NCBI RefSeq assembly: GCF_021916785.1
Contig: NZ_JAKCFC010000002.1
Coordinates: 620,001-684,000, forward strand
From: Mycolicibacterium lacusdiani
GTDB taxonomy: Bacteria; Actinomycetota; Actinomycetes; Mycobacteriales; Mycobacteriaceae
DNA: 64,000 nucleotides
Direction of reading: 5' to 3'
The translations under genes and the position numbers were made by a program. Shown here piece by piece: positions 62,597-64,000 of the stretch. The stretch's first letter is position 1. Each line of letters starts with the position of its first letter. The notes under the pieces are model-generated. The model ran no database searches, was not told the origin of the DNA, and saw nothing but the letters and a program-made list of their open reading frames with translations.

Positions 62597-63817
62597 TCAG
62601 CCGGCGCGTTCGGTCCACCGCTGCAGCACCACCGAGACGGTCAGCACGACCAAGCCTGCGACCGTCAGCGCCGCACCTGCCGCGGCGGGCGCGGTGTAGC
62701 CGAGGCCGGCGGAGATCACCATGCCGCCGATCCACGCGCCCGCCGCGTTGGCGATGTTGAGCGCGGAGTGGTTGAGCGCAGCGGCCAGGGTCTGGGCGTC
62801 GTGGGCGACGTCCATCAACCGGGTCTGCAGGGCGGGCCCGATGGACGCACCCGTCGCGCCGATGAAGAACAGCCCCAGCAGAGCGGTCCACGGGTTGTGC
62901 GCGGCGAACACGAAGATCCCGAGCACGATGCCGAGTGCCGTCAGCGACGCGTACAGACCGCGGATCACCGACTTGTCGGCCATCTTGCCCCCGACCAGAT
63001 TGCCGACCACCATGCCGAGTCCGAACGCCATCAGCCCCAACGGGATCAGGCCCCGGGACAGGCCGGCGACGTCGGTCAGCGTGGTCGAGACGTAGGTGTA
63101 GACGGCGAACATGCCACCGAAGCCGATCATGCCGACCAGCAGTGCCAGCCACACCTGCACGCGCTTCAACGCGCCGAGTTCGGTCAGCGGGCTCGTCACG
63201 TGCATGCTGCGCATGTCGGGCAGCCAGAACCAGATCGCGGTCAGCGTGATGGCGCCGACGGCGACGACCAGGCCGAACGCGCTGCGCCAGCCGAAGTGCT
63301 GCCCGAGCCACGACGCCACGGGGACGCCGAGGACGGTCGCGACGGTGAGCCCGCTCAGTACGTAGGCAGCGGCCTTGGCCCGGTTGCGCGGGCCCATGAG
63401 GTGGGCGGCCACCAGCGCCGCGATGCCGAAGAACGCGCCGTGCGGCAGGCCTGCCACGAAGCGCGCTGCCATCAGGGTGCCGTAGGACGGAGCGAACATG
63501 CTCGCCAGGTTGGCGACGGTGAACAGCACCATGAGCCCGAGCAGCAGCGTCTTGCGTGGCATGCGGGCCGTGAGCGACGCGATCAGCGGTGCGCCGATGA
63601 CGACGCCCAAGGCGTAGGCGGAGATGACGTGTCCGGCGACCGGCTCGGTGATGCGCAGGCTGGCGGCGATGTCGGGGAGTAGCCCCATCGCGACGAACTC
63701 GGTGGTGCCGATGCCGAACCCGCCAAGGGCGAGCGCCATCACGGCGAGCCACCGGACGGTCGGGTCGGGCGCGACGACGGACATGGGTCCGGACGGGCGC
63801 GACAGGGTGCGAGTCAT
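62597..63817 (-). CDS. MFS transporter, DHA1 family
   Basis: Twelve-helix major facilitator of 406 residues of the DHA1 (AraJ/YdhP-like) group: GIGTTEFVAMGLLPDIAASL, VIGAPLIASLTARMPRKTLLL (motif A) and GLPHGAFFGIAALVAAHLMG. It should export a small drug-like or sugar compound with protons. ATG 63817 has TACCGT (63830-63825) 7 bases before it; ATG at 63853 is possible. Divergent from a ROK-like gene at 63917. Confidence 0.88.
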   Translation of the reverse strand: MTRTLSRPSGPMSVVAPDPTVRWLAVMALALGGFGIGTTEFVAMGLLPDIAASLRITEPVAGHVISAYALGVVIGAPLIASLTARMPRKTLLLGLMVLFTVANLASMFAPSYGTLMAARFVAGLPHGAFFGIAALVAAHLMGPRNRAKAAAYVLSGLTVATVLGVPVASWLGQHFGWRSAFGLVVAVGAITLTAIWFWLPDMRSMHVTSPLTELGALKRVQVWLALLVGMIGFGGMFAVYTYVSTTLTDVAGLSRGLIPLGLMAFGLGMVVGNLVGGKMADKSVIRGLYASLTALGIVLGIFVFAAHNPWTALLGLFFIGATGASIGPALQTRLMDVAHDAQTLAAALNHSALNIANAAGAWIGGMVISAGLGYTAPAAAGAALTVAGLVVLTVSVVLQRWTERAG

Positions 63818-63916
63818 GAGGGAAACGGTAGACCTACTTATGCATGTCCTCAAACCGACTTTGGTCTTTTTGGGGCGAAAGTGGCGCAGCTTACGTCGGT
63901 GGGGTTCAATCGGAGT

Positions 63917-64000
63917 GTGACCACCGTCGGCGACGTCTTCGCCTTGATCCGCGAGTTGCGCGACACCACGCGGGCCGAACTGGTGGCGACGACGTCGCTG
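63917..64000 (+). CDS. ROK family regulator, N-terminal fragment
   Basis: Open frame from GTG 63917 to the window end, 28 codons: VTTVGDVFALIRELRDTTRA then ELVATTSL. The TTRAELVATTSL segment matches the helix-turn-helix that starts ROK-type regulators (TRAELA..LTGLSR). The rest lies outside the window, so the call rests on this short stretch. It is divergent from the MFS gene. Confidence 0.55.
   Translation, partial: MTTVGDVFALIRELRDTTRAELVATTSL

Overview
The window is a high-GC, densely packed chromosomal segment from a mycobacterium, most likely a fast grower related to Mycolicibacterium smegmatis. I infer this from gene order and family signatures, not from a search. Blocks match the remembered M. 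tuberculosis order: accD3-echA6-Rv0906-Rv0907-ctpE-Rv0909-Rv0910 (17287-25421), Rv0912/Rv0913c/Rv0914c-like genes (26624-31830), mntH with Rv0926c/Rv0927c-like genes (42736-46544), and ku...ligD (47689-60380). A sigK-rskA pair (36348-37639) is also present. Many genes start with GTG or overlap by 1-4 bases, and many lack a Shine-Dalgarno but have a TANNNT box 6-9 bases before the start codon, the mycobacterial leaderless pattern.

Layout. 1-6565: ABC exporter, a small winged-helix-like gene between inverted repeats, a GAF-LuxR regulator, and two acyl-CoA synthetases. 6554-9782: two flavoproteins and a TetR regulator with a paired operator. 9703-15164: a 13E12/DUF222-HNH gene, a membrane-anchored hypothetical, and a degenerate ABC ATPase joined to a YhgE/Pip membrane protein. 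15166-17311: an ADP-ribosylglycohydrolase/phosphatase fusion divergent from an NrtR-like Nudix regulator. 17287-25421: the accD3/echA6/ctpE block ending in a toxin-antitoxin-like pair. 25435-31830: BKACE, cupin, membrane protein, GNAT, small heat-shock protein with a CIRCE element, tandem HxlR regulator, carotenoid oxygenase and thiolase. 32029-36345: GAF-ANTAR, class III cyclase, secreted protein, tRNA-Arg(CCT), CsbD, F420-type oxidoreductase, and a YbdK-type ligase.

36348-38601: DUF1365-sigK-rskA behind a candidate SigK promoter. 38701-43977: amidohydrolase with a PuuP-like permease, convergent with a mntH-led pair whose second gene is a gamma-glutamylcyclotransferase/poly-gamma-glutamate hydrolase fusion. 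44041-47644: small secreted proteins, two oxidoreductases, and a DUF559-type gene bracketed by repeats. 47689-60840: ku and ligD, adjacent in M. tuberculosis, are here separated by a polyol locus (kinase, mannitol-type dehydrogenase, SorC regulator, ABC importer) and a DUF4032 gene; RNase HI follows. 60877-64000: VOC protein, acidic-tail protein, small CxxC protein, MFS exporter, and the start of a ROK regulator.

The strongest leads are the ARH-phosphatase/NrtR pair, the degenerate ATPase with YhgE/Pip, the mntH-coupled fusion hydrolase, two accessory genes each bracketed by short repeats, and several regulatory sites (CIRCE, SigK, DtxR-type box, paired TetR operator, leader hairpins). No CRISPR array, insertion sequence or prophage is visible. 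No gene-free stretch exceeds 300 bases.
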